63,412 bases of DNA from assembly GCA_009693015.1 (NCBI GenBank), contig SHYB01000007.1, forward strand, positions 1 through 63,412, given 5' to 3'. The number at the start of each line of letters is the position of its first letter. Within the stretch, counting starts at the first letter, position 1. The translations under genes were made by a program, and so were the position numbers. The stretch is from Dehalococcoidia bacterium (GTDB taxonomy: Bacteria > Chloroflexota > Dehalococcoidia > SHYB01). The notes under the pieces are model-generated. The model searched no databases and was not told where the DNA came from. It saw nothing but the letters and a program-made list of their open reading frames with translations. Positions 33,908 through 42,548 of this stretch are shown here, piece after piece.

Positions 33908-33951
33908 AGGCAGGCCGCATGTCTCCTCTTCGGGAGACATGCGGCCTGCCT
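33908..33951 (-). terminator. Perfect 19-bp hairpin after the ABC binding-protein gene
   Basis: AGGCAGGCCGCATGTCTCC, loop TCTTCG, then the exact reverse complement. It lies 20 bp past the SBP stop (33972) on the minus strand and before the hydrolase gene. No T-run follows, so it may attenuate, or stabilise the upstream mRNA, rather than end it. Confidence 0.55.
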
Positions 33952-33971
33952 TCTGCTTAGTGGCTACGGTG

Positions 33972-35090
33972 CTAGCTGACCTTGGGATACAGCCGCTTGA
34001 TGGCCTCCGCGGAGTACTTGTTGGTGAACACTTTGTCCACGTCCACCTTGGCGGGATCCAGGCCCTTCACCAGGCCGGCCTGAATGGAAAGGGGGACGTA
34101 GGCCTTGAGGTCGGCAGAGAACTGCTGGCCCGTCAGGCTGCGCGTGGGGGTGTTGACCACCATGGTGTTGAGCTGGGCGGCGCGGTCTCCCGCGGCGAGC
34201 TCCGGGACGGCGGCGCGGCCGATGTCCAGGGCCAGCTCGGGGTAGTTGAGGAAGAAGGCCATGGTCTTGGCCAGCATCATGTTGAACCTGATGGCCAGCT
34301 CTTCGTTCTTCTCCACCCAGGAGCGCTTGGCGAGGTAGATGTCGCCTTCATACTTAGTGGCGGGGAGCCAGACCATGCTGCTCCAGCTGGGGTCGAGCTT
34401 GAAAATGGTCTCGTTGGGATCATGCCAGGAGCCCACGGCGTCTACGCGCTTGGCCTTCAACGCTTCCAGGTAGGCGCCGGTGCCGCCGAGCGAGACGTAG
34501 GTCACGTCGTCCGGCTTGAGGCCGGCGTCAAAGAGCATGAGGTCTGTGGAGAACTTGGTGGCGCTGGCCGGGCCAAGGATGCCGACGGTCTTGCCCTTGA
34601 GGTCCTTCCACGTGGCGATGCCTGCGTCCTTGCGGGCGAGGACGCCGAAGACGGCGGCCTTGCTGGTGGAGGGATGCAGCTTCCAGATGGAGACTAGGTC
34701 TTCGCCTTGGGCAACGGCGTTCAAGAGCGAGTCAGGGACGCCGCCGGCGATTTCCGCGCCGCCGCCGACGACCAGGGCCGTGGCGGCGCCGCCGCCGGTG
34801 GCGCGCTGGAGGTCGAGCTCAATGCCGAACTCTTTGTCCCAGCCCAGTGCCTGGGCCAGGTTGAACCACATGTTCCCCGCGCTGGGGGGCGTGGGCAGCG
34901 CCACACGCACCTTGGTCACGGAAGCGCTAGGACGTGGCGCGACCGTGGCCGGAGCCGCGGCTGCCGGGGCGGCCGGGGCTGCCGGGGCGGCCGGCTTCTC
35001 GTCGTCGCCGCCGCAGGCGCTCACCACCAACGCCAGGGTGGCTACCACCGCCACCCATATAGACAGGACCCTTCCTCTGCTACGATGCAT
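33972..35090 (-). CDS. ABC transporter substrate-binding lipoprotein (NMT1/SsuA/TauA type)
   Basis: A 372-residue lipoprotein. The signal (VLSIWVAVVATLALVVSAC) ends in a lipobox; an Ala/Pro repeat tether (about 30-60) follows. The domain shows VRVALPTPPSAGNMWFNLAQALG, LDLQRATGGGAATALVVGGGAEIAGGVPDSLLNA, TWKDLKGKTVGILGP and SLGGTGAYLEALKAKRVDAVGSW. This class binds sulfonates, taurine, thiamine precursors, nitrate or phthalate-like acids. ATG 35090 follows AGGAGGGGG. It completes the importer of operon B with two permeases and one ATPase. Confidence 0.9.
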   Translation of the reverse strand: MHRSRGRVLSIWVAVVATLALVVSACGGDDEKPAAPAAPAAPAAAAPATVAPRPSASVTKVRVALPTPPSAGNMWFNLAQALGWDKEFGIELDLQRATGGGAATALVVGGGAEIAGGVPDSLLNAVAQGEDLVSIWKLHPSTSKAAVFGVLARKDAGIATWKDLKGKTVGILGPASATKFSTDLMLFDAGLKPDDVTYVSLGGTGAYLEALKAKRVDAVGSWHDPNETIFKLDPSWSSMVWLPATKYEGDIYLAKRSWVEKNEELAIRFNMMLAKTMAFFLNYPELALDIGRAAVPELAAGDRAAQLNTMVVNTPTRSLTGQQFSADLKAYVPLSIQAGLVKGLDPAKVDVDKVFTNKYSAEAIKRLYPKVS

Positions 35091-35205
35091 ATCCCCCTCC
35101 TTTTCTGAACTGCCTCTCTGTGCTACGACTTGTCGATTCCACATACGCCCTTGGGCACCGATCACGAAAAGAAATTGACGATTACACCCCCACACATGCC
35201 GGAGG

Positions 35206-36057
35206 TCAATCCCCCGGCGCCGTAAGGTTGAGCCAGTTGAGTATCGCCCTCTCCGCCAGCGCAGCGGAAAAATAGAACATGAGGCCCACCACTGTCAAGG
35301 CGAAGAGAGCGGCAAAGACCAGTGCGGTGTCCGCCTGGGCATTGGCCGAGATCATCAGCGCGCCAAGCCCTATGCGCCCCGCTACGAACTCCGCCACCAC
35401 CACGGATACGGTGGCGATGACCACGCCAATGCGGATTCCGGTGAGAATGCCGGGCAGGGCGCTGATCAGGCGCAGCTTCAAAAATGTCTGCCACTGGTTA
35501 GCGCCCAGCCCGCGGAAGAGCTTGACGCTGTCCGCATCAGCCCGTTGTATGCCAATGATGGTGTTCTCCAGCACGGGGAAGAAGGATGCCATGGCGGCCA
35601 GCGTGACCTTGGGCATAAGGCCAAAGCCGATGACGAGAATGATCATTGGGGCCAGGCCCGCCTTGGGGATGGATTGGTACATCACCAGGTAGGGGTGGAC
35701 GATCCCTTCGAACATCTTGAACTGGCCAATGAGCGCGCCCAAAGCGACGCCGACGGCGGCGCCAATGGCGAATCCCAGGGCAATCTCCGTGGCGGTATCT
35801 ATGGAGGAGCTGAAGATGAGAGACCGTCCGCGGGTGAACCCCTCCCAGGTTTCCGCAGGACTGGGGAGAAGGGTTACAGCATAGCGCTGGGCAAGGGCTT
35901 GCCATCCCCCGACAACCAAGACGAGGACGAGTATGCGGGCAAGATTATGGACGATACGCTCCCGCATCAGGCGCGCGGCAAGCGTCCTAGCCTCCGCGGC
36001 ATGGAGATGCTCGTGGGTAATCAACCCTCCCCGGGCCATGTTTACAGAGGTCGCCAT
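35206..36057 (-). CDS. ABC transporter permease (TauC/SsuC type), copy 1
   Basis: A 283-residue inner-membrane permease with about six spans (for example ILVLVLVVGGWQALAQ and EIALGFAIGAAVGVALGALIG) and the pattern LLPSPAETWEGF near the N-terminus. The ATPase-contact loop reads VKLFRGLGANQWQTFLKLRLISALPGILTGIR. It is a paralogue of the next permease, 48 bp upstream in the operon, and together they probably form a heterodimeric channel. Confidence 0.92.
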   Translation of the reverse strand: MATSVNMARGGLITHEHLHAAEARTLAARLMRERIVHNLARILVLVLVVGGWQALAQRYAVTLLPSPAETWEGFTRGRSLIFSSSIDTATEIALGFAIGAAVGVALGALIGQFKMFEGIVHPYLVMYQSIPKAGLAPMIILVIGFGLMPKVTLAAMASFFPVLENTIIGIQRADADSVKLFRGLGANQWQTFLKLRLISALPGILTGIRIGVVIATVSVVVAEFVAGRIGLGALMISANAQADTALVFAALFALTVVGLMFYFSAALAERAILNWLNLTAPGD

Positions 36058-36104
36058 GTTAGAAGCTGCTGTCCATGCCCATTCCCAGGGTGCGTTGCAT
36101 CAGA

Positions 36105-36968
36105 TTACTCATGTGTGACCAGCATGTTGGTGCGTTCCAGGGCCTTATGCTCCACCCACTGCGTGATGATGTACACGGTATATGCCATCAGTGTGAGCAC
36201 CACCATCACCGCATACATCAATTTGGTTTGGAACGTGCCCAGGGAGATGACGAGAAGGGCGCCGAGCCCGGCATTGCCCGCGACAAACTCCGCGACGATG
36301 GCGCCTAGGGTGGCCAGCACCGCGGCGATGCGCAGCCCCCCGAAGATCAGCGGCAAGGCGCTGTACAGGCGCAGCTTGAGGAATACCTGCATCTTGCTGG
36401 CGCCCAGCGATTGGAACAGCTTGTAGCTGTCCGGGTCCACCCGCCGCAGCCCGGTGATGGTGTTCTCCAGAAGCGGGAAGAAACAGATCAATGCGGCAAT
36501 GGCCACCTTGGGCCCGACGCCGAAGCCGAGAAAGATGATGAGAATGGGGGCAAGCGCAATCTTGGGCACGGCTTGTGAGACGATGATGTATGGCCGGAGC
36601 ACCACCTCGGCGAGCCTAGACTGGGCAATGAGCGCGCCCAGCCCAATGCCCAGCACGCTGCCCACGGCGAATCCCAGCGCAATCTCCACGACCGTGGTGG
36701 GCGCATGCTTCCATATCTCGCTGCGACCGTCCATAAAGCCGTCCCACGCCTCCGCCGGGCTGGCCACCAGGAGCGGCGGATAGAACTTGGCGGTGAACCA
36801 CCAGGCGAATATGAACGCGCCGAGTATCAGGGCGCGGCCCACGGCGTAGATCACCCGCCGGCGCACCCGCTTCACCCGCTCCTGCTCCATTTCCTGGGCA
36901 TAGAAACGTGCGAACAGGTCGGCATCATTGCCGCCGAGCTGCGCCGGTGCAAGCCGCTGCGTGGTCAT
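36105..36968 (-). CDS. ABC transporter permease (TauC/SsuC type), copy 2
   Basis: A 287-residue permease: PPLLVASPAEAWDGFMDGRSE, EIALGFAVGSVLGIGLGALIA, and the loop YKLFQSLGASKMQVFLKLRLYSALPLIFGGLR. It is close to the neighbouring permease along its whole length, showing a tandem duplication. Its start overlaps the ATPase stop as ATGA, with AAGGA upstream. Confidence 0.92.
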   Translation of the reverse strand: MTTQRLAPAQLGGNDADLFARFYAQEMEQERVKRVRRRVIYAVGRALILGAFIFAWWFTAKFYPPLLVASPAEAWDGFMDGRSEIWKHAPTTVVEIALGFAVGSVLGIGLGALIAQSRLAEVVLRPYIIVSQAVPKIALAPILIIFLGFGVGPKVAIAALICFFPLLENTITGLRRVDPDSYKLFQSLGASKMQVFLKLRLYSALPLIFGGLRIAAVLATLGAIVAEFVAGNAGLGALLVISLGTFQTKLMYAVMVVLTLMAYTVYIITQWVEHKALERTNMLVTHE

Positions 36969-37756
36969 TCCTTCTTGGCGTCCGCTTGCGCGCTCAAAAG
37001 TTCTCGGAGCCGTCGCGTGGTCTGCAGGAACGCATCGGAGTACAACACTTCGCGCGTGCGCGGATGCGGGATAGGTATTTCCACGATCTCCTGGATGGTC
37101 CCGGGGCGGGCGCTCATCACCACCACGCGGTGGGAGAGGAAGGCTGCCTCCTGCAGGTCATGGGTAACAAACAGGACGGTTTTGGGGGTGATCTCCCAGA
37201 TCTTCATCAGTTCCAGGTTCATGGACTCGCGGGTCTGGGCGTCCAGGGCGCCAAACGGCTCATCCATCAGGAGGACTTTCGGGTCATGGATCAGCGCGCG
37301 GGCGATGGCGGCGCGCTGCTGCATGCCGCCGGACAGTTGATTGGGGTAGCGGTTCTCAAACCCCTCCAGCTCCACCAGCTTGAGCAAGTCACGCGCACGG
37401 GGCTCATACTCTTTCTTGGACATGCCGAACATTTCCACCGGAAGCAGTACGTTGTCCAGGGTGGTTCTCCAGCGCAAAAGCGCGCTGGTCTGGAACACCA
37501 GGCCGAAGTCTCTCCGGCCCGGCTTGGTCACCTTGTCCCCGGCGACGCGAATCTCCCCATGACTCACCGGCAGCAGCCCGGCGATACAGGCCAGCAAGGT
37601 GGACTTGCCACACCCGCTCTTGCCCACAATGCTCACGAACTCCCGCTCACGGACCTCCAGGTTGATGGACTTGAGGGCGTAGACCGAGCGGTCGCCCGCA
37701 AGATAGAACTTGTGGACGTCTTCGCACGAGATAACAGGCGAGCCTTGCTTCTCCAT
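36965..37756 (-). CDS. ABC transporter ATP-binding protein (TauB/SsuB type)
   Basis: A 263-residue ATPase: Walker A GKSGCGKSTLLA, Q-loop LVFQTSALLRWRTTLDN, signature LSGGMQQRAAIARAL, Walker B VLLMDEPFGALDA, H-loop FVTHDLQEA. The sequence ALLRWRTTLDNV is the typical variant of nitrate/sulfonate/taurine importers. The gene follows the Rieske gene by 51 bp and overlaps the permease start, so transport and ring oxidation are co-expressed, as in operon A. Confidence 0.94.
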   Translation of the reverse strand: MEKQGSPVISCEDVHKFYLAGDRSVYALKSINLEVREREFVSIVGKSGCGKSTLLACIAGLLPVSHGEIRVAGDKVTKPGRRDFGLVFQTSALLRWRTTLDNVLLPVEMFGMSKKEYEPRARDLLKLVELEGFENRYPNQLSGGMQQRAAIARALIHDPKVLLMDEPFGALDAQTRESMNLELMKIWEITPKTVLFVTHDLQEAAFLSHRVVVMSARPGTIQEIVEIPIPHPRTREVLYSDAFLQTTRRLRELLSAQADAKKE

Positions 37757-37807
37757 GGGAGCTCCGGTGACCAGCGCTGGTGTGTTGAGGGGGACTGAAA
37801 CTGGTGG

Positions 37808-39082
37808 CTAGCGCGCTTCCTTGGCCTTGGCGCGCCATTCCGCTACCTTCTGCGGATCGGGGGGCTGCTTGACGCAGCCGTGAGCGCCGCCCAGCCGCTT
37901 GAAGTCCCTGGCGCGACGCGCGAGATGGCGGCGGAAGTATATGACGCCGAGATCGAGAATGCCTAGCTTTTGCGGGATCTCCGGGTTGATTTCCCCCGCG
38001 GAAAAGATGGGGAAGTCCTCATTCTCGTTGATGGCGATGACTCCGTAGTGCCGGCGGTAGAGCCAGTACCACGCGTCCTGCCACACCCGGCCAAAGACCG
38101 TCTTGGGGTGCTCCGTGATGGTGAACGTCCACATCCGCGTCTCCCAGTCAGCCACCGGCACGCCCCAGCGCATGTGGCTGGCCCCACCCAGGGGTACACG
38201 GACAATGGTGGGCAGCTGGACATTGTGGTGCCAGCCGAAGCGCCCCTCGGCGGGGGGGGACTTGCCCAGGACTCGCCACCAGACACGGCGCGGCCATTTG
38301 CCCAGTCCAGGGTACTCTTTCTGGCCGTACTCAATGCTTTCCTGGCGGGTGGTGAGGAAATTATCGCCCTCTTCCACGATGCGGACGCCGTTGGTGACCA
38401 CGGCCTTGCGGCGGAAGAACGGAAGCCTGTAGTGGAGCAGGTTCCATATTTTCAAGGTGCGGTGCAGGTAAAACTCGTGGTAGTCGATGCCCTGCCATAT
38501 CGGCTCCGTCCAGTTGGTGCCCCAGACCTTGACGCGAGAGTAATTGGTGACACGCATCCCCGGATCCTTGAACTCCCACGGCAGGTCTTCCTCCAACGGC
38601 ACAGGCTCGGTCTCACCCATCCACACGAACACGATGCCGCGATGCTCCGCCGTGGGGTACTTCTTGGAGCGCAACTTCGGCGCCAGCGGCGACTTCACCG
38701 CTTCAATCAGCCCGGCGACGCATTGGCCCGCGTCATCAAAGACGTAGCCGTGGTAGGGGCAGGTGATTGTCCCAGTGAAATCGGACACGCCCTTGGAGAG
38801 GCGCGCGCCGCGATGCGGACACCAGTCCGTCAGCGCCACGACCTGTCCGGCTTTGCCGCGAAAGAACACCAAGTCCTCGCCCATCATCTTCACCTTGACA
38901 GGCTTCTTCTTGCCCACGTTCTTCGCCCAGATGCCGGGGTACCAATACTCGCGGAAACCCAGGCGCGGGCAATAGTCAAACGGCCCAATATGAGAAGCGC
39001 CAAATGCCTCGTCCTTGGTCTCTCGTAGCTCGCGCTCTCTGACCGTGGTTCTTTGCTCTGGCTTCTCAACGGTGTGCACCAT
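37808..39082 (-). CDS. Rieske [2Fe-2S] aromatic ring-hydroxylating oxygenase, alpha subunit (second)
   Basis: A 424-residue protein paralogous to 17202-18494. Rieske ligands are C88-P-H90 and C108-P-Y-H111; the iron site is NWTEPIWQGIDYHEFYLH with His202 and His207. Shared framework blocks include GFREYWYPGIWAK, RSKKYPTAEHRGIVFVW and the C-terminal GVIYFRRHLARRARDFKRLGG. No reductase or ferredoxin gene accompanies it. It lies between the LigB-type dioxygenase and the ABC ATPase genes of operon B, which points to hydroxylation of an imported aromatic acid before ring cleavage. AAGGAGG precedes ATG 39082. Confidence 0.93.
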   Translation of the reverse strand: MVHTVEKPEQRTTVRERELRETKDEAFGASHIGPFDYCPRLGFREYWYPGIWAKNVGKKKPVKVKMMGEDLVFFRGKAGQVVALTDWCPHRGARLSKGVSDFTGTITCPYHGYVFDDAGQCVAGLIEAVKSPLAPKLRSKKYPTAEHRGIVFVWMGETEPVPLEEDLPWEFKDPGMRVTNYSRVKVWGTNWTEPIWQGIDYHEFYLHRTLKIWNLLHYRLPFFRRKAVVTNGVRIVEEGDNFLTTRQESIEYGQKEYPGLGKWPRRVWWRVLGKSPPAEGRFGWHHNVQLPTIVRVPLGGASHMRWGVPVADWETRMWTFTITEHPKTVFGRVWQDAWYWLYRRHYGVIAINENEDFPIFSAGEINPEIPQKLGILDLGVIYFRRHLARRARDFKRLGGAHGCVKQPPDPQKVAEWRAKAKEAR

Positions 39083-39143
39083 ATCCTGCGCCCTCCTTAT
39101 GCCCGAACTCCACTGCCTCTAACCAAGTCTCGCCTCAGGAATG

Positions 39144-40223
39144 TTATGCCGACTTCGCCACCGCAAAACACTTCGAGGAATTGAAAATATACGTCTGGAC
39201 AAAGTCAATAATCCTGGGCTTGCAGCCCAACTCGCTGAGCGCCCCGCCCAAGCAGATCCAGTTCAGCAGCTCTTGCTGCCCTGCGTCTTCGATCTGCTTC
39301 ATCGTGAGGTCTTTCCACAGATGCGTCTTGCCCGCCGCCAGCTCTTCATAGCGGGCGCGGTCAGCATCAATATCCGGCCAGAGCATGTGGTGCTTGCCTA
39401 CCAGGAAGGCGTGCGACCAACTGGATGACCCCATGATCACCGCGCGGTACTTGCTGTCCTTCAGCGCGCGAGCCGTGGCCGCGCCTACGTCAAAGCATAG
39501 CTTGGCGGATGGCGCCGGGGGGTCCGGCTCGGCTCCCTCCACGGCTTGGAGCGGGCTTCCGCCCCGATTCTTGACGAAGCTGGAGCCGTAGCAGTTGACG
39601 TGGAACGGGATGACAGGGTAGTCGAACCCCTTGCGGTCGTAGTCAAGGAACAGCAGGGTGTTGAGGAAGGCGTGGGGCAGGCCCTGAAAATGCAGGGTCT
39701 TGTAGGCGTAGGGCATGGCGTGGCCCATTTCCAGGAGGCGGGTGGCAAGGAACTTGGCCCCTTCAGGGTGCCCCTTGTGGGTGAAGCGGTGATCAATGTC
39801 TTCGCCCCAGACGTTGAAGGCCTCCCGGCCATCGGGCATCATGCGCCGCTTGTGGTAGGGCTGCGTCTCGTACTTGTCGCAGATGTAGACGCTGAAGGGA
39901 GGCACCAAGTCTTCGTGAAAGTTCTCGTACTGGTCGTCACCCCAGATGAGCACGAAATCCGGCTTGAACGCGTCAATTTCCTCGCGGACCTTCCTGAAGG
40001 CGCTCACCAGCCGCGCGCGATGCGCCCTAGCCGATGCGAGTCCGTTGCTCCCGTTCAGCCCGTACTCTTCCTGCATTGGCGCGGGCCAGTTTTTCTGGTC
40101 CTTCCAGTACTCCGGCAGCTTGGGGTTTTTCCAGTGGCGCTCCATCTGGGAGGTCATGAACTCGTCGGAGTAGAGCATCAACGGGTAATGCGTGGTCCCC
40201 GCCAGCAGTAACTCGCCCATCAT
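39144..40223 (-). CDS. Class III (LigB-type) extradiol ring-cleavage dioxygenase
   Basis: A 359-residue protein of the LigB/protocatechuate 4,5-dioxygenase beta-type family. Marks include the N-terminal LLAGTTHYPLM with an iron-ligand His, FKPDFVLIWGDDQYENFHED, DHRFTHKGHPEGAKFLA, FQGLPHAFLNT, VIPFHVNCYG, and VIMGSSSWSHAFLVG with a catalytic-type His near the C-terminus. Family members cleave protocatechuate, gallate, 2-aminophenol or homoprotocatechuate. It is the first gene of operon B, 61 bp ahead of the Rieske gene, so its substrate is probably the dihydroxylated product of that enzyme. GGAGGC lies directly before the double ATG. Confidence 0.88.
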   Translation of the reverse strand: MMGELLLAGTTHYPLMLYSDEFMTSQMERHWKNPKLPEYWKDQKNWPAPMQEEYGLNGSNGLASARAHRARLVSAFRKVREEIDAFKPDFVLIWGDDQYENFHEDLVPPFSVYICDKYETQPYHKRRMMPDGREAFNVWGEDIDHRFTHKGHPEGAKFLATRLLEMGHAMPYAYKTLHFQGLPHAFLNTLLFLDYDRKGFDYPVIPFHVNCYGSSFVKNRGGSPLQAVEGAEPDPPAPSAKLCFDVGAATARALKDSKYRAVIMGSSSWSHAFLVGKHHMLWPDIDADRARYEELAAGKTHLWKDLTMKQIEDAGQQELLNWICLGGALSELGCKPRIIDFVQTYIFNSSKCFAVAKSA

Positions 40224-40346
40224 GCCTCCAAGGCCTTCCTCAGCCGTGCGCTCGCTAATGAGTTGTGGTCGTCCCTGTGTATGGCCCCAACTTTGTCACC
40301 AAATGCAAGCGTCACTATTCACGTGCCCCAGCATTCCGGTGCGAAC

Positions 40347-40375
40347 ACCCTAAAGTAGACCCTTGTGTTTGTCAA
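40347..40375 (-). promoter_or_regulatory. Promoter candidate for operon B
   Basis: Minus strand: a perfect -35 TTGACA (40375-40370), 17-bp spacer, weak -10 TAGGGT (40352-40347). The start lies about 115 nt before the LigB-type gene. The weak -10 suggests that an activator may be needed. Confidence 0.42.
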
Positions 40376-40478
40376 GCGCATCCCGTCCGATCTTGTTAAT
40401 TACGGCGTGTTACGGAACGCGATCGCGCTGGCAAGGTCCCTCTGCGCGCATTAAGGTGTGCAACCACCGCGCCGCCCG

Positions 40479-40883
40479 CTACAGCGCAGCGATGGCACTG
40501 ATCTCCACGAGGGCGTCGGGATGCACCAGCCGGGAGATGACGAGCAAGGTGTTGGGAGGATAATCTCCCTTGGGGTACAGCGTGGCGAACAGCTCTTTGC
40601 GGGTGGCCATGAAGACGGGAATATTGTCGGCGGACGTAAGGTAGGTGGTGAACTCTACCACGTTGCTGCAAGTGGCTCCCTGGCTACCGAGAATCTGTCC
40701 GATGTTCTCAAACGCCTGGCGGATCTGCGCCGCTGCGTCGCCCTTTCCCAGGAGCGTGCCCCTGGCGTCCAGCCCCAGTTGTCCCGCGACGAACAGCAGC
40801 TCGCCGGCCTTGACGCGGGATGCCTGGGAGTACAGGCCCACCGGGGGGCAAACCTGCTTGGGGTTGATCGTTTTCCGTTCCAT
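40479..40883 (-). CDS. RidA/YjgF-family protein
   Basis: A 134-residue protein: PPVGLYSQASRVKAGELLFVAGQLGLDARG, AAAQIRQAFENIGQILGSQGA, VVEFTTYLTS and RLVHPDALVEISAIAAL at the C-terminus, all standard RidA blocks. RidA trimers hydrolyse reactive enamine/imine intermediates; catabolic members also act on aminoacrylate or 2-aminomuconate-like compounds. The latter would suit an aminophenol-type pathway, but this is inference. I chose ATG 40883 (MERKTINPKQ) with GGAGGGAG upstream. It is divergent from the TcuA-like gene. Confidence 0.88.
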   Translation of the reverse strand: MERKTINPKQVCPPVGLYSQASRVKAGELLFVAGQLGLDARGTLLGKGDAAAQIRQAFENIGQILGSQGATCSNVVEFTTYLTSADNIPVFMATRKELFATLYPKGDYPPNTLLVISRLVHPDALVEISAIAAL

Positions 40884-41018
40884 GATGTGCGCGCTCCCTC
40901 CTGCGATCGGTGAAAATCGAAGCACAGGATATCACACTGCGCCCCTGTCGGGCGGTTGCCTGGCCCTGCTCCAGGCGTTACTCTATGTGCTCAATCTAGT
41001 AGGCTGGAGCATCCGTCC

Positions 41019-42509
41019 ATGAGCAAAACAGCCATCAATTCGGGCCGGTATGACGTCATTGTCGTTGGCGCGGGCAACGCCGCCCTGACAGCCGCGCTCT
41101 CTGCCACGCAGCATGGGGCGAAGGTGCTGGTGCTGGAAAAAGCGCCGGAAGCGGAGCGAGGCGGCAACTCCCGCTTCAGCGGCGGCCTTTTCCGCTTCGC
41201 CTATGACGGGGTGGAGGACCTGCGGCGCGTGCGCCAGGACCTCACGACGGCGGAGTGGGGACGCATCGAGGCGCCACCCTACGACGGCGATCGGTTCCGT
41301 GATGACATCATGCGCGTGACGCAAGGGAAGGCGGACAAGGGCCTCACCAACATCGTCATCGAACAATCGCTGTCCACGGTGCTGTGGATGACGGAGTTGG
41401 GAATGGACTGGCAATGGTCGGTGCTGTGGAGCGTGGAGCAGCAGGGCAAAATCCGCTTCAGCCCCGGCGCGATCCTTGAGGCGAAGGGCAAGGGCGTGGG
41501 CCTGATGGCCAAGCTCTTCTCCCTGGCGGGAGAGCACGGCATCACCGTAGTGTACGGGACAAAAATGATCGGCTTCCTGCAGGCGGGCGATGGCCGCGTG
41601 ACCGGCGTCCGTGTCCGCACCGCCTCCGGCGCGGAGGACATCCCCGCGGCGGCGGTGGTCCTTGCCTCCGGCGGGTTTGAGTCGAATACGGAGATGCGGG
41701 CGCGGTACCTTGGCCCCGGCTGGGACCGGGTCAAGGTCCGCGGCACAAAATTCAACACCGGCGAAACGCTGCGCATGGCGCTCGATATCGGCGCCAAGCC
41801 GTTCGGGCACTGGCAGGGCTGCCATTCCACCCCAATAGATGCCGGCGCCCCGGACGTGGGCGACCTGCGCCTGACGGACCGCACCAACCGGCTGTCCTAC
41901 CCCTTCGGCATCATGGTGAACGCCTTGGCCAAGCGGTTTGTGGACGAAGGCGAGGACGTGGGCGGCTACACCTACGCCAAGTTCGGCAGGGCGATACTCA
42001 CCCAGCCGGGCACTGTGGCCTACCAGATTTTTGACGCGAAAACGGTGCCCCTGCTGGAGAAGCGCTACAACACAGGAACACCCGTGGTGGCGGACACCAT
42101 CGAAGGGCTGGCGGAACAGCTTAAGCTCCCCAAAGACGCCCTGGTGCAGACGGTGCGGGAGTTCAACGCGGCGGTGCAGCCTGGCGCCTTTGATCCTGCA
42201 GTCAAAGACGGCAAGCGGACAGCGGGCATCACCCCGCCGAAGTCTAACTGGGCGCAGCCGCTGGACTCGCCGCCGTTCACCGTATACCCCGTCACGGGAG
42301 GCATCACCTTCACCTTCGGCGGCGTGCAGGTGGATCATCTGGCCCGCGTGATTGACACTGAAGACGTTCCCATTCCCGGGCTGTATGCCACAGGGGAGAT
42401 CACCGGCGGCTTCTTCGTGGAAAACTATCCTGGCGGCTCCGGCCTCATGCGGGGCGCGGTGTTTGGCCGCATCGCCGGCGAGAAGGCGGCCGCGGAACGC
42501 AAGCGCTAG
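41019..42509 (+). CDS. FAD-dependent tricarballylate dehydrogenase-like protein (TcuA-like), copy 1
   Basis: A 496-residue flavoprotein of the fumarate reductase/succinate dehydrogenase flavoprotein family. The FAD loop is VIVVGAGNAALTAALSATQHGAKV, followed by GGNSRFSGGLFRFAYDG, VVLASGGFESNTEMRARYLGPGW, GGITFTFGGVQVDH and the C-terminal YATGEITGGFFVENYPGGSGLM. TcuA oxidises tricarballylate to cis-aconitate; related enzymes dehydrogenate other polycarboxylates or 3-ketosteroids. I chose ATG 41019 (MSKTAINSG) as the start. The MmgE/PrpD gene follows 39 bp later. It is paralogous to 50539-52053. Confidence 0.88.
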   Translation: MSKTAINSGRYDVIVVGAGNAALTAALSATQHGAKVLVLEKAPEAERGGNSRFSGGLFRFAYDGVEDLRRVRQDLTTAEWGRIEAPPYDGDRFRDDIMRVTQGKADKGLTNIVIEQSLSTVLWMTELGMDWQWSVLWSVEQQGKIRFSPGAILEAKGKGVGLMAKLFSLAGEHGITVVYGTKMIGFLQAGDGRVTGVRVRTASGAEDIPAAAVVLASGGFESNTEMRARYLGPGWDRVKVRGTKFNTGETLRMALDIGAKPFGHWQGCHSTPIDAGAPDVGDLRLTDRTNRLSYPFGIMVNALAKRFVDEGEDVGGYTYAKFGRAILTQPGTVAYQIFDAKTVPLLEKRYNTGTPVVADTIEGLAEQLKLPKDALVQTVREFNAAVQPGAFDPAVKDGKRTAGITPPKSNWAQPLDSPPFTVYPVTGGITFTFGGVQVDHLARVIDTEDVPIPGLYATGEITGGFFVENYPGGSGLMRGAVFGRIAGEKAAAERKR

Positions 42510-42548
42510 GCCGCGCCGGTCCCCGCACGCCGCAGAGGATGCACCGCC

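Noticed and set aside
40983-42338. Long minus-strand ORF of 451 codons opposite the TcuA-like gene
   Set aside because: It is the antisense shadow of a gene with clear family motifs; it is rich in Arg, His and Ala with no domain, as expected for high-GC mirror frames. The same holds for long ORFs opposite other genes (for example 17-1102, 9485-10729, 13984-15360, 48498-49631).
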